Of a stretch of 9,836 nucleotides of DNA, positions 1 to 5,752 are shown piece after piece. A program made the translations under genes and the position numbers. A model generated the notes under the pieces. It was not told the DNA's origin. It worked only from the letters and a program-made list of their open reading frames with translations, and did not search any database. Source of the stretch: Flavobacteriaceae bacterium (GTDB lineage Bacteria > Bacteroidota > Bacteroidia > Flavobacteriales > Flavobacteriaceae); NCBI GenBank assembly GCA_030633285.1, contig DAOVTC010000026.1:1-9836 (forward strand). The letters run 5' to 3'. Numbering within the stretch: the first letter of the stretch is position 1; every line of letters begins with the position of its first letter.

Positions 1-100
1 CGTCAGCAATCTAGTAAACTAAACCCTGTTACCCCTCGACTTGCATGTGTTAAGCCTGCCGCTAGCGTTCATCCTGAGCCAGGATCAAACTCTTCATCGT
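1..100 (-). rRNA. rrs: 16S ribosomal RNA, 5' end only
   Basis: Read on the minus strand, this is the first ~100 bases of 16S rRNA. The universal bacterial 5' segment (the classic 27F primer site) is at 93-74, followed by the conserved GATGAACGCTAGCGGCAGGC block and TTAACACATGCAAGTCGA. The variable V1 stretch then begins and the gene runs off the left edge. The mature 5' end is put at about 100 by counting back from GAAGAG, as in E. coli 16S; it could be off by a few bases. The GATGAACGCTAGCGGCAGGCTTAA wording and the GAGGGGTAACAGG V1 start are typical of Bacteroidota, particularly Flavobacteriia. The gene is transcribed away from thrS and presumably starts a 16S-23S-5S operon outside the window. 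Confidence 0.97.
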
Positions 101-317
101 ATATATTTTTTAAATTTCTTTCCGAAGAAGGCTTCTCAAAAAAATTATCTTGGTATTTTTAAACTTATTTCTTAATCTAAATAAAACAAGTAATTCTACT
201 CTATTTTTACGCTGTCAATCTTTCAATATTTTCAATGAACTTCTTATTCTATTAATTTAGCAAATCTAAACCTACCAAATCTTACGCTTTCTCTTCCTCT
301 ACATTTCCTGTCTCTCA
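101..317 (-). other. rRNA operon leader (transcribed, non-coding)
   Basis: This is the untranslated leader between the rRNA promoters and the 16S 5' end, read on the minus strand. It contains no reading frame of note. Visible pieces are a small hairpin with a UUCG tetraloop (UUC-UUCG-GAA, bases 129-120) about 20 bases before the mature 16S, and a GTTCATTGA motif at 240-232 that may act as an antitermination box. The 16S processing stem would need a partner strand 3' of 16S, outside the window, so it cannot be verified. Another TAnnTTTG-like string (TAGATTTG, 268-261) lies here, but no matching -33 element is visible. Confidence 0.7.
232..240 (-). promoter_or_regulatory. possible boxA-like antitermination motif in rRNA leader
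   Basis: The minus strand reads GTTCATTGA, continuing AAATATTGAAAG, at 240-221. It lies in the leader between promoters and 16S, where rRNA operons usually carry boxA, the NusB/S10 loading site that keeps polymerase from terminating early on untranslated rRNA. It resembles the GTTCTTTGA-type strings seen upstream of rRNA genes in this phylum, but differs from the E. coli TGCTCTTTA consensus. The assignment rests on position and resemblance only. Confidence 0.35.
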
Positions 318-331
318 AAGCGGGTGCAAAA
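318..331 (-). repeat. 14-base direct repeat spanning rRNA start region, copy 1
   Basis: Plus-strand AAGCGGGTGCAAAA, identical to 447-460. Each copy covers the downstream half of a -7 element and the first transcribed bases of a tandem rRNA promoter. The sequence around the two copies is otherwise different, so this looks like selected promoter sequence and not a recent long duplication. Confidence 0.85.
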
Positions 332-358
332 TTAAAACCTTTTTTCCATTCCAACAAA
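327..358 (-). promoter_or_regulatory. rRNA promoter proximal to 16S (Bacteroidota type)
   Basis: The minus strand reads TTTG (358-355), a 20-base spacer, then TAATTTTG (334-327). This matches the Bacteroidota primary-sigma consensus of TTTG at -33 and TAnnTTTG at -7. Transcription would begin just downstream, around 320-323, within the GCACCCGCTT that follows. The resulting leader to 16S is about 220 bases. It is the better formed of the two tandem copies. Confidence 0.8.
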
Positions 359-446
359 TAAAAATTAAACTTTTTTTTGTAATCGATAAAAGTGAATTTT
401 GAACTATGAACTTGACTCAATCTTCATTGTATTTCTACATTTAATT

Positions 447-460
447 AAGCGGGTGCAAAA
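447..460 (-). repeat. 14-base direct repeat spanning rRNA start region, copy 2
   Basis: Identical to 318-331, 129 bases further upstream of the 16S gene. It overlaps the distal rRNA promoter and contains its predicted transcription start. Confidence 0.85.
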
Positions 461-463
461 ATA
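456..463 (-). promoter_or_regulatory. rRNA promoter distal to 16S (-7 element)
   Basis: TATTTTTG on the minus strand (463-456) fits the TAnnTTTG -7 consensus and is followed by the same GCACCCGCTT as the proximal promoter. No clear TTTG is seen at the expected -33 distance. Tandem promoters are normal for rRNA operons, and sharing 14 bases with the proximal promoter through the start region supports a functional role. Confidence 0.65.
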
Positions 464-693
464 CAATCAATTATAAATATAATCCTAATTTTAAATCAGT
501 TTTTTTATCATTATAATCATACTTTATATCAACAAACTGATTATGTGCATTTTCGTTATCAATAATTATAAAAAAACAAAATATCTATACCGTAATACTA
601 CCTTAAAAAGCGTAAGAATTATCCTAAATAATTAAATCAATCAGAATTTTGATTTTTTAATATGGTAAAATACCTTTTTTAAATTGTGATATG
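464..693. other. AT-rich divergent intergenic region
   Basis: This is non-coding sequence between the distal rRNA promoter and the thrS promoter. It is very AT-rich with many A and T runs, which suits the upstream region of strong promoters. I see no RNA gene, reading frame, extended repeat or convincing operator in it. Confidence 0.6.
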
Positions 694-701
694 TATCTTT
701 G
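694..701 (+). promoter_or_regulatory. thrS operon promoter (-7 element)
   Basis: TATCTTTG is a perfect match to the Bacteroidota TAnnTTTG -7 consensus, followed by CACC as in the rRNA promoters. No obvious TTTG occurs at the -33 distance. Transcription would start around 705-708, so the 5' leader before the thrS ATG at 722 is only about 14-17 bases. That leaves no room for an attenuator or an operator-type mRNA leader such as the one by which E. coli ThrRS represses its own mRNA. Confidence 0.75.
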
Positions 702-721
702 CACCTTTATTAAAATAGGAT

Positions 722-2662
722 ATGATTAAGATTACTTTACCTGACGGTACTATTAAAAAGTTTGCAAAGAGTAGTACAGCCATTGATGTTGCGAAAAGCA
801 TAAGTGAAGGTTTTGCTAGAAATGTTATTTCTGCTAAATTCAATGATACAGTTATTGAAACCAAAACTCCATTAACGAATGATGGATCACTTATCTTATA
901 TACTTGGAGAGATACCGGAGGTAAAAAAGCTTTTTGGCATTCATCGGCTCATATATTGGCTCAAACTATTTTATATTTTTATCCTAATGCTAAATTAACC
1001 ATCGGCCCTGCTATTGAAAACGGATTTTATTATGATGTAGATTTTGGTGATCAAACAATTTCAGAAAATGACTTCAAAAAAATTGAAGACAAAATGTTAG
1101 AATTTGCTCGTCAAAAATTTGAATTTGAAATGCGTTCTGTATCAAAAGCTGATGCTTTACAATATTATAAAGAACAAAACAATATATTTAAGGTTGAACT
1201 CATTGAAAATTTAGAAGATGGTGATATAACTTTTTGCGATCATAGCGATTTTACAGATTTATGCCGTGGTGGACATGTTCCTAATACTGGAATTATAAAA
1301 GCTATCAAAATAATGAGTGTTGCCGGTGCCTATTGGAGAGGTGATGAAAAGAACAAACAACTAACCCGAGTTTATGGAATTTCATTTCCTAAACAAAAAG
1401 AACTTAAAGAATATTTAGAAATATTAGAAGAAGCCAAAAAAAGAGATCATAGAAAATTAGGAAAAGAATTAGAGTTATTTACATTTTCCCAAAAAGTTGG
1501 ACAAGGCTTGCCTTTATGGCTGCCTAAAGGAGCTGCTTTACGAGAAAGACTAGAACAATTTTTGAAAAAAGCTCAAAAAAAAGCTGGCTACCAAATGGTC
1601 ATAACACCACATATTGGTCAAAAAGAATTGTATGTAACTTCTGGTCATTATGCAAAATATGGTGAAGATAGCTTTCAACCTATCCACACACCAAAAGACA
1701 ATGAAGAATTTTTGTTAAAACCCATGAATTGTCCGCATCACTGTGAAATATACAATACAAAACCATACTCTTATAAAGATCTACCTGTAAGATTTGCTGA
1801 ATTTGGTACTGTATATAGGTATGAACAAAGCGGTGAACTTCATGGATTGACTCGTGTGAGAGGATTTACTCAAGACGATGCACATATTTTTTGTACCCCA
1901 GAACAATTAAATGAAGAGTTTAAAGCGGTAATTGACATCGTTATGTATGTGTTTAGTTCATTAGGTTTTGAGAATTTCACAACACAAATATCTTTACGCG
2001 ACCCTGAAGACAAAGAAAAATATATTGGTAGTGACGAAAATTGGGAAAAAGCAGAAAATGCAATAATTCAAGCAACTAAAGAAAAAGGATTACAAACCAA
2101 TATAGAATATGGTGAAGCTGCTTTTTATGGTCCGAAATTAGACTTTATGGTTAAGGATGTATTGGGACGTAATTGGCAACTTGGAACTATACAAGTAGAT
2201 TATAATTTACCAGAGCGTTTTGATTTAACCTATAAAGGATCCGACAATCAATTACACAGACCAGTAATGATACATCGCGCACCTTTTGGATCAATGGAAA
2301 GGTTTATTGCAATTTTAATTGAACATACTGGTGGTAATTTCCCACTTTGGTTAACCCCTGAACAGGCTATTTTGTTACCAATTAGTGAGAAATACGAAAA
2401 ATATACGAAAAAAGTTTTAAATTTGTTAGAAAATTACGAAATTCGCGCCCTCGTTGACGACCGTAATGAAAAAGTTGGAAGAAAGATTAGAGATGCTGAA
2501 ATTAATAAAATTCCATACATGTTAATTATCGGTGAAAATGAAGAAAAAGAAGGTACAATTTCTGTAAGGAAACACAGCGAAGGTGATTTAGGAGTTTACA
2601 CAGTTGAGGAATTCTCTAAAATCATCCAAAAAGAAATAGAAAAAACAATAAAACAATTTTAA
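722..2662 (+). CDS. thrS: threonyl-tRNA synthetase
   Basis: Class II aminoacyl-tRNA synthetase that activates threonine with ATP and charges tRNA(Thr) in the cytoplasm; its 646 residues are a normal length. Order of domains: TGS domain (about 1-61); second additional/editing domain that hydrolyses Ser-tRNA(Thr), with HSSAH (H73, H77) and C181-x3-H185; catalytic core (about 250-540); and C-terminal anticodon-binding domain (about 548-640). The zinc ligands that select threonine are visible as C337 (MNCPHH), H388 (DDAH) and H518 (MIHR). Motif 2 is FGTVYRYE with R366, and motif 3 is PFGSMERF with R527. The ATG at 722 gives the family N-terminus MIKITLPDG, with a weak AGGA just upstream. It heads the thrS-infC-rpmI-rplT cluster, a conserved bacterial arrangement, and the gap to infC is 36 bases, so cotranscription is likely. 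Nothing in the protein is unusual. Confidence 0.98.
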   Translation: MIKITLPDGTIKKFAKSSTAIDVAKSISEGFARNVISAKFNDTVIETKTPLTNDGSLILYTWRDTGGKKAFWHSSAHILAQTILYFYPNAKLTIGPAIENGFYYDVDFGDQTISENDFKKIEDKMLEFARQKFEFEMRSVSKADALQYYKEQNNIFKVELIENLEDGDITFCDHSDFTDLCRGGHVPNTGIIKAIKIMSVAGAYWRGDEKNKQLTRVYGISFPKQKELKEYLEILEEAKKRDHRKLGKELELFTFSQKVGQGLPLWLPKGAALRERLEQFLKKAQKKAGYQMVITPHIGQKELYVTSGHYAKYGEDSFQPIHTPKDNEEFLLKPMNCPHHCEIYNTKPYSYKDLPVRFAEFGTVYRYEQSGELHGLTRVRGFTQDDAHIFCTPEQLNEEFKAVIDIVMYVFSSLGFENFTTQISLRDPEDKEKYIGSDENWEKAENAIIQATKEKGLQTNIEYGEAAFYGPKLDFMVKDVLGRNWQLGTIQVDYNLPERFDLTYKGSDNQLHRPVMIHRAPFGSMERFIAILIEHTGGNFPLWLTPEQAILLPISEKYEKYTKKVLNLLENYEIRALVDDRNEKVGRKIRDAEINKIPYMLIIGENEEKEGTISVRKHSEGDLGVYTVEEFSKIIQKEIEKTIKQF

Positions 2663-2698
2663 GTTAAACTATTCCGTAAAGGATAAAATTTTACAACT

Positions 2699-3259
2699 AT
2701 AGCAATAAGAAGAAAAAGAGGTCAAAGAAAGCCTTGGAGAATACAAAAAGAAGATTTACATAAAATCAACGACAAAATACGTGCTCTAGAAGTACGGTTG
2801 GTTGGTGATAATGTAGAAGTCGGAGTTTATCCAATTAGAAAAGCAAGAGAAATTGCTCAAGAGCTTGAATTAGATTTAGTTGAAATTTCACCTAAAGCTT
2901 CTCCTCCTGTTTGCAAAATTATTGAATATAAAAAGTTTCTTTACGAACAAAAGAAAAGGGAAAAAGCTCAAAAAGCTAAGGCAACTAAAGTTGTATTAAA
3001 AGAAATACGTTTTGGTCCGAATACTGATGATCATGATTATGAATTTAAGAAAAAGCATGCAATCAAGTTTTTGGAAAGTGGATCAAAATTAAAAGCTTAT
3101 GTTTTCTTTAAAGGAAGATCAATAGTATTTAAAGATCAGGGGCAAATTTTATTATTAAGATTAGCGCAAGAATTGGAAGAATACGGTACTGTTGAACAAA
3201 TGCCTAAATTAGAAGGAAAACGTATGATAATGTACATAGCACCAAAGAAAAAGAAATAA
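2699..3259 (+). CDS. infC: translation initiation factor IF-3 (AUA start)
   Basis: IF3 binds the 30S subunit, blocks premature 50S joining and checks start codon-initiator tRNA pairing. The N-domain contains [20 protein letters not shown] and [15 protein letters not shown], followed by a lysine-rich linker ([16 protein letters not shown]). The C-domain starts around residue 97 with [17 protein letters not shown] and ends [16 protein letters not shown]. Start choice: the first standard start codon in frame is TTG at 2798, but beginning there would delete 33 residues including [11 protein letters not shown], which belongs to the N-domain. An in-frame TAA at 2684 limits the extension to five codons further upstream (AAT, TTT, ACA, ACT, ATA). 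AUA at 2699 gives [11 protein letters not shown], like related IF3 N-termini, and a normal 186 residues. Non-standard starts in infC are known (AUU in E. coli) and underlie autoregulation by IF3. The AGGAT at 2680-2684 is rather far upstream for a Shine-Dalgarno sequence. The function is certain; the exact start is very likely. Confidence 0.93.
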   Translation: MAIRRKRGQRKPWRIQKEDLHKINDKIRALEVRLVGDNVEVGVYPIRKAREIAQELELDLVEISPKASPPVCKIIEYKKFLYEQKKREKAQKAKATKVVLKEIRFGPNTDDHDYEFKKKHAIKFLESGSKLKAYVFFKGRSIVFKDQGQILLLRLAQELEEYGTVEQMPKLEGKRMIMYIAPKKKK

Positions 3260-3324
3260 TCAACATCTTGTTAAAGATTTGATTTTCAAAATATTATAAG
3301 CAAGTATTAAAAAATAGGAAGAAG

Positions 3325-3522
3325 ATGCCTAAAATGAAGACTAAATCCAGTGCAAAAAAACGTTTCAAAGTAACGGGTACTGGTAAATTGAAGAGAAAAC
3401 ACGCTTTTAAAAGTCATATTTTGACTAAAAAAAGTAAAAAACGTAAATTGAGACTTACTCATTCAGGTTTAGTACATAAAGCTGATGTAGCTAATATTAA
3501 ACAACAATTAACGTTAAAATAA
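3325..3522 (+). CDS. rpmI: 50S ribosomal protein L35
   Basis: A small, very basic protein of the large ribosomal subunit. The 65 residues match the family length, and the sequence has the typical features: [20 protein letters not shown] at the N-terminus, a [17 protein letters not shown] core and a KKRKLR stretch. The ATG follows AGGAAG (3316-3321) by three bases, the clearest Shine-Dalgarno-like sequence in the cluster. It lies 65 bases after infC and 94 bases before rplT. The infC-rpmI-rplT order is conserved in bacteria, and in several phyla the set is autoregulated by L20. Confidence 0.97.
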   Translation: MPKMKTKSSAKKRFKVTGTGKLKRKHAFKSHILTKKSKKRKLRLTHSGLVHKADVANIKQQLTLK

Positions 3523-3616
3523 ACTTATAGTTTATTAGGTAAACAATTATTAACCATGTGTTAGAGCCAAAAAAAATGATTTTTATAAAATCTGCCTAAC
3601 TCAAAAAATTTAAAAA
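3523..3616 (+). promoter_or_regulatory. rpmI-rplT spacer with possible RNA structure
   Basis: A 94-base spacer, longer than expected inside a tight ribosomal cluster. GTTAGAGC (3560-3567) can pair with GCCTAAC (3594-3600) through seven base pairs with one bulged A, enclosing an A/T-rich arm (AAAAATGATTTTT). A weaker inverted repeat, GGTAAAC...TTAACC, lies at 3538-3555. Position just before rplT suggests a target for L20 feedback, as shown in other phyla, but I cannot match it to a known L20 site. Fortuitous pairing is possible in such AT-rich DNA. Confidence 0.3.
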
Positions 3617-3961
3617 ATGCCAAGATCAGTAAACTCAGTAGCCAAAAGGGCTCGAAGAAAAAAGATATTAAAACAAGCCAAAGGATACTTTGGAAGACGT
3701 AAAAATGTATATACTGTTGCAAAAAATGCTGTTGACAAAGCAATGTCTTATGCATATCGTGACAGAAAAAACAACAAAAGAAATTTCCGTGGTTTATGGA
3801 TTCAGCGTATTAATGCTGGTGCACGACTACACGGTTTATCCTATTCACAATTTATGGGTAAATTAAAAGCTAATAATATTGAATTGAACAGAAAAGTTCT
3901 TGCAGATTTAGCTATGAACAACCCAGAAGCTTTTAAAGCAATAGTTGATAAAGTAAAATAA
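3617..3961 (+). CDS. rplT: 50S ribosomal protein L20
   Basis: L20 binds 23S rRNA early in large-subunit assembly. The 114 residues are close to the usual 115-120 and the whole chain is recognisable: the basic N-terminal extension [19 protein letters not shown], then [54 protein letters not shown] and the C-terminal [11 protein letters not shown] segment. In bacteria where it has been studied, L20 also represses its own operon by binding the mRNA, so the structured-looking spacer upstream is worth noting. It is the last gene of the thrS cluster and is followed 30 bases later by a strong terminator. Confidence 0.98.
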   Translation: MPRSVNSVAKRARRKKILKQAKGYFGRRKNVYTVAKNAVDKAMSYAYRDRKNNKRNFRGLWIQRINAGARLHGLSYSQFMGKLKANNIELNRKVLADLAMNNPEAFKAIVDKVK

Positions 3962-3978
3962 ATTAATAATTTCTTGCT

Positions 3979-4024
3979 TATAAATAAAAAATCCTGAGTC
4001 AAAACTCAGGATTTTTTATTTATA
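3979..4024. terminator. bidirectional intrinsic terminator between rplT and prfA
   Basis: A near-perfect palindrome. The core ATCCTGAGT (3991-3999) pairs with ACTCAGGAT (4004-4012) around a four-base CAAA loop. Pairing then continues outwards through AAAAA/TTTTT and TAAAT-type sequence to about 3979 and 4024, giving a stem of some 21 bp. Each strand has a run of T immediately after the core stem (4013-4017 on plus, 3990-3986 on minus). It therefore serves both the thrS-rplT transcript and the convergent prfA, whose stop is at 4036. Confidence 0.93.
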
Positions 4025-4035
4025 GTTATCTGCAA

Positions 4036-5112
4036 TTATAAAGTATCATCAGTCGCTTTTAATTTCTCAGCATTTTCAGTAAGCTTTAATTCTTCAATAA
4101 TTTTATGAATATCACCATTAATAATATTATTTAAATCATATAAAGTCAACCCAATTCTATGTTCAGTTACTCTACCTTGAGAGTAGTTATAAGTTCTAAT
4201 CTTTGCAGATCGATCACCACTAGAAACCATGGTTAATCTTTTTTCAGAATCTGCATCTAATTTCTTTTGAAGTTCTTGTTCATACAAACGAGTTCGTAAA
4301 ACCTTAAAAGCTTTATCTTTATTTTTATGTTGCGATTTTTGATCTTGACATTGCGCTACAATACCCGATGGTAAATGTGTTAAACGAACTGCAGAATAAG
4401 TAGTGTTTACCGATTGACCTCCAGGTCCCGAAGCACAAAAATAATCAACACGCACATCACTCATCTTTAAATCAATATCAAATTCTTCGGCTTCAGGTAA
4501 AACCATTACAGTTGCTGCCGAAGTATGTACTCTACCTTGTGTTTCTGTTTGTGGTACACGCTGTACACGGTGCACACCTGATTCAAATTTTAAAGTACCA
4601 TATACATCTTGACCTGAAACACTAAATATTATTTCTTTAAACCCACCTGATGTTCCTTCGCTAAAATCTTCCATTTCGGTTTTCCAACCTTTATTACTAG
4701 CAAATTTTGTATACATTCTGTATAAATCACCTGCAAAAATACTTGCTTCATCACCACCTGTTCCTGCTCTAATTTCAACAATCACATTTTTAGCATCTTC
4801 AGGGTCTTTAGGAATTAACATCACTTTTAATTCTTCTTCTAGTATTGGCAACTTTTCATTAGCTTCATCTAGTTCCATTTTTGCCATTTCTACCATTTCA
4901 GCATCAGAGCTATCTGAAATAATATCTTTAGCTTCATTGAGATTTGCCAAAGCAGATTTATACTCTTCACCTTTATCTACAAGGTTTTTTAAATCCTTAT
5001 ACTCCTTATTTAATTTAACATAACGCTTTTGATCTGATAAAATATCCGGTTGAATAATTAAATCTGAAACCTCATCAAAACGTTGATTTATTATACGTAA
5101 TTTGTCTAACAT
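4036..5112 (-). CDS. prfA: peptide chain release factor 1
   Basis: RF1 reads UAA and UAG stop codons in the ribosomal A site and triggers hydrolysis of peptidyl-tRNA. The 358 residues are a normal length. The catalytic GGQ motif is at 231-233 in [10 protein letters not shown]. Its glutamine is the residue normally methylated by PrmC. The stop-reading tripeptide is P187-Q188-T189 ([17 protein letters not shown]), which is the P-x-T type of RF1 and not the SPF of RF2. The N-terminal half is the helical domain 1 and includes [18 protein letters not shown]. The start ATG at 5112 gives the standard [15 protein letters not shown]. The gene is monocistronic here, convergent with rplT and divergent from the cytochrome gene; the usual partner prmC is not adjacent. 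Confidence 0.97.
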   Translation of the reverse strand: MLDKLRIINQRFDEVSDLIIQPDILSDQKRYVKLNKEYKDLKNLVDKGEEYKSALANLNEAKDIISDSSDAEMVEMAKMELDEANEKLPILEEELKVMLIPKDPEDAKNVIVEIRAGTGGDEASIFAGDLYRMYTKFASNKGWKTEMEDFSEGTSGGFKEIIFSVSGQDVYGTLKFESGVHRVQRVPQTETQGRVHTSAATVMVLPEAEEFDIDLKMSDVRVDYFCASGPGGQSVNTTYSAVRLTHLPSGIVAQCQDQKSQHKNKDKAFKVLRTRLYEQELQKKLDADSEKRLTMVSSGDRSAKIRTYNYSQGRVTEHRIGLTLYDLNNIINGDIHKIIEELKLTENAEKLKATDDTL

Positions 5113-5129
5113 TATTCTAAAATAAAACG

Positions 5130-5137
5130 CAAATTTA
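5130..5137 (-). promoter_or_regulatory. prfA promoter (-7 element)
   Basis: The minus strand reads TAAATTTG (5137-5130), which fits TAnnTTTG. Transcription would start near 5123-5126, giving a leader of about 11-14 bases before the prfA ATG at 5112. No -33 TTTG is evident at the usual spacing in this very AT-rich spacer, so chance occurrence cannot be excluded. Confidence 0.55.
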
Positions 5138-5219
5138 ATGATTTTTTACTTTTATTTGAATAAAAATATAAATCAAATAATAATATTACATAATTTATTA
5201 ATATTTCGATAAATTATAA

Positions 5220-5227
5220 TAGATTTG
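5220..5227 (+). promoter_or_regulatory. promoter of the cytochrome c lipoprotein gene (-7 element)
   Basis: TAGATTTG fits the TAnnTTTG consensus and lies 33 bases before the ATG at 5261, giving a leader of roughly 25-30 bases. That leader is almost purely A and T and contains no Shine-Dalgarno sequence, which is common in this phylum. A -33 element is not obvious. Confidence 0.55.
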
Positions 5228-5260
5228 TATAATTAAAGTAATCAATTTAAAATTAAAATT

Positions 5261-5680
5261 ATGAAAAAAGTACTTTTAGCCTTTACTGTTTTAGCAATGT
5301 TTTTAACTAGCTGTGGTGATGACAAAAAAAAGGAAGTAAAAAAAGAAGTTGAAACAAAAGTTGAAGAAGTAAAAAGTGATGTTGCTGTTGCAGATGACCA
5401 ACTTGCTTTGGGTGAAAAACTATTCGCAGAAAAAACTTGTGTTTCTTGCCACCAAATGGATGCAAAAGTTGTAGGTCCATCTATTAAAGATATGGCTACA
5501 ATTTATAAAGAAAAAAATGGAAATTTTGTACAATTCTTAAAAGGTAATGATGCTGCTATTGTAGATACTGACCCTGGACAAGTTGCTATTATGAAAGCTA
5601 ATTTAGATGGTTTTGTTAAAGACATGAATGGAGATGAATTACAAGCATTAGCTGCTTATATGCGTAATGCTATAAAATAA
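5261..5680 (+). CDS. small c-type cytochrome lipoprotein
   Basis: A 139-residue exported haem protein, probably an electron carrier. Residues 1-17 form a lipoprotein signal peptide (KK, hydrophobic stretch, lipobox LTSC) with lipidated C18. A charged Lys/Glu/Val-rich tether follows (about 19-45, KKKEVKKEVETKVEEVKSDV). The class I cytochrome c domain starts near 46 with LALGEKLFAEKTC. The haem-attachment motif is C60-V-S-C63-H64, with H64 as one axial ligand; the likely second ligand is M111 in QVAIMKANLDGF. The C-terminal helix is ELQALAAYMRNA. The single haem and length resemble small monohaem cytochromes found widely in Bacteroidota. Lipidation would anchor it to a membrane facing the periplasm or possibly the cell surface. 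It is a single-gene unit with its own promoter and terminator; no oxidase or maturation gene is adjacent, so its electron partner is unknown. Confidence 0.9.
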   Translation: MKKVLLAFTVLAMFLTSCGDDKKKEVKKEVETKVEEVKSDVAVADDQLALGEKLFAEKTCVSCHQMDAKVVGPSIKDMATIYKEKNGNFVQFLKGNDAAIVDTDPGQVAIMKANLDGFVKDMNGDELQALAAYMRNAIK

Positions 5681-5702
5681 TTATATTTATTTCTATAAAA
5701 CT

Positions 5703-5733
5703 AAAAACCTTCCAAATTATGGAAGGTTTTTTT
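5703..5733. terminator. intrinsic terminator after the cytochrome gene
   Basis: AAAAACCTTCC (5703-5713) and GGAAGGTTTTT (5721-5731) form an 11-bp stem with a seven-base AAATTAT loop, and T runs on to 5733. On the minus strand the A run becomes five T, so the same hairpin can also end the convergent transcript whose stop codon lies at 5755-5753. Confidence 0.9.
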
Positions 5734-5752
5734 ATGACAAATTCATTTTCCT

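Noticed and set aside
261..268. TAGATTTG on the minus strand as a third rRNA promoter
   Set aside because: It fits the -7 consensus, but there is no -33 partner and it lacks the GCACCCGCTT start region of the other two; such strings arise often by chance in DNA this AT-rich.
679..864. Minus-strand reading frame of 61 codons over the thrS start
   Set aside because: It runs antisense to the thrS TGS domain and across its promoter, with no family resemblance; it is a shadow frame.
2798..3259. infC starting at TTG 2798 (153 residues)
   Set aside because: It would remove the conserved [11 protein letters not shown] segment of the IF3 N-domain, which is encoded in frame directly upstream; AUA at 2699 restores full length.
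3265..3278. Small hairpin ATCTT-GTTA-AAGAT between infC and rpmI
   Set aside because: Only five A/T-rich base pairs and no T run; too weak to call a terminator or regulatory element.
3561..3755. Minus-strand reading frame of 64 codons over the rplT start
   Set aside because: Its Phe/Leu-rich hydrophobic product is the complement of Lys/Arg-rich ribosomal protein codons, not a membrane protein gene.
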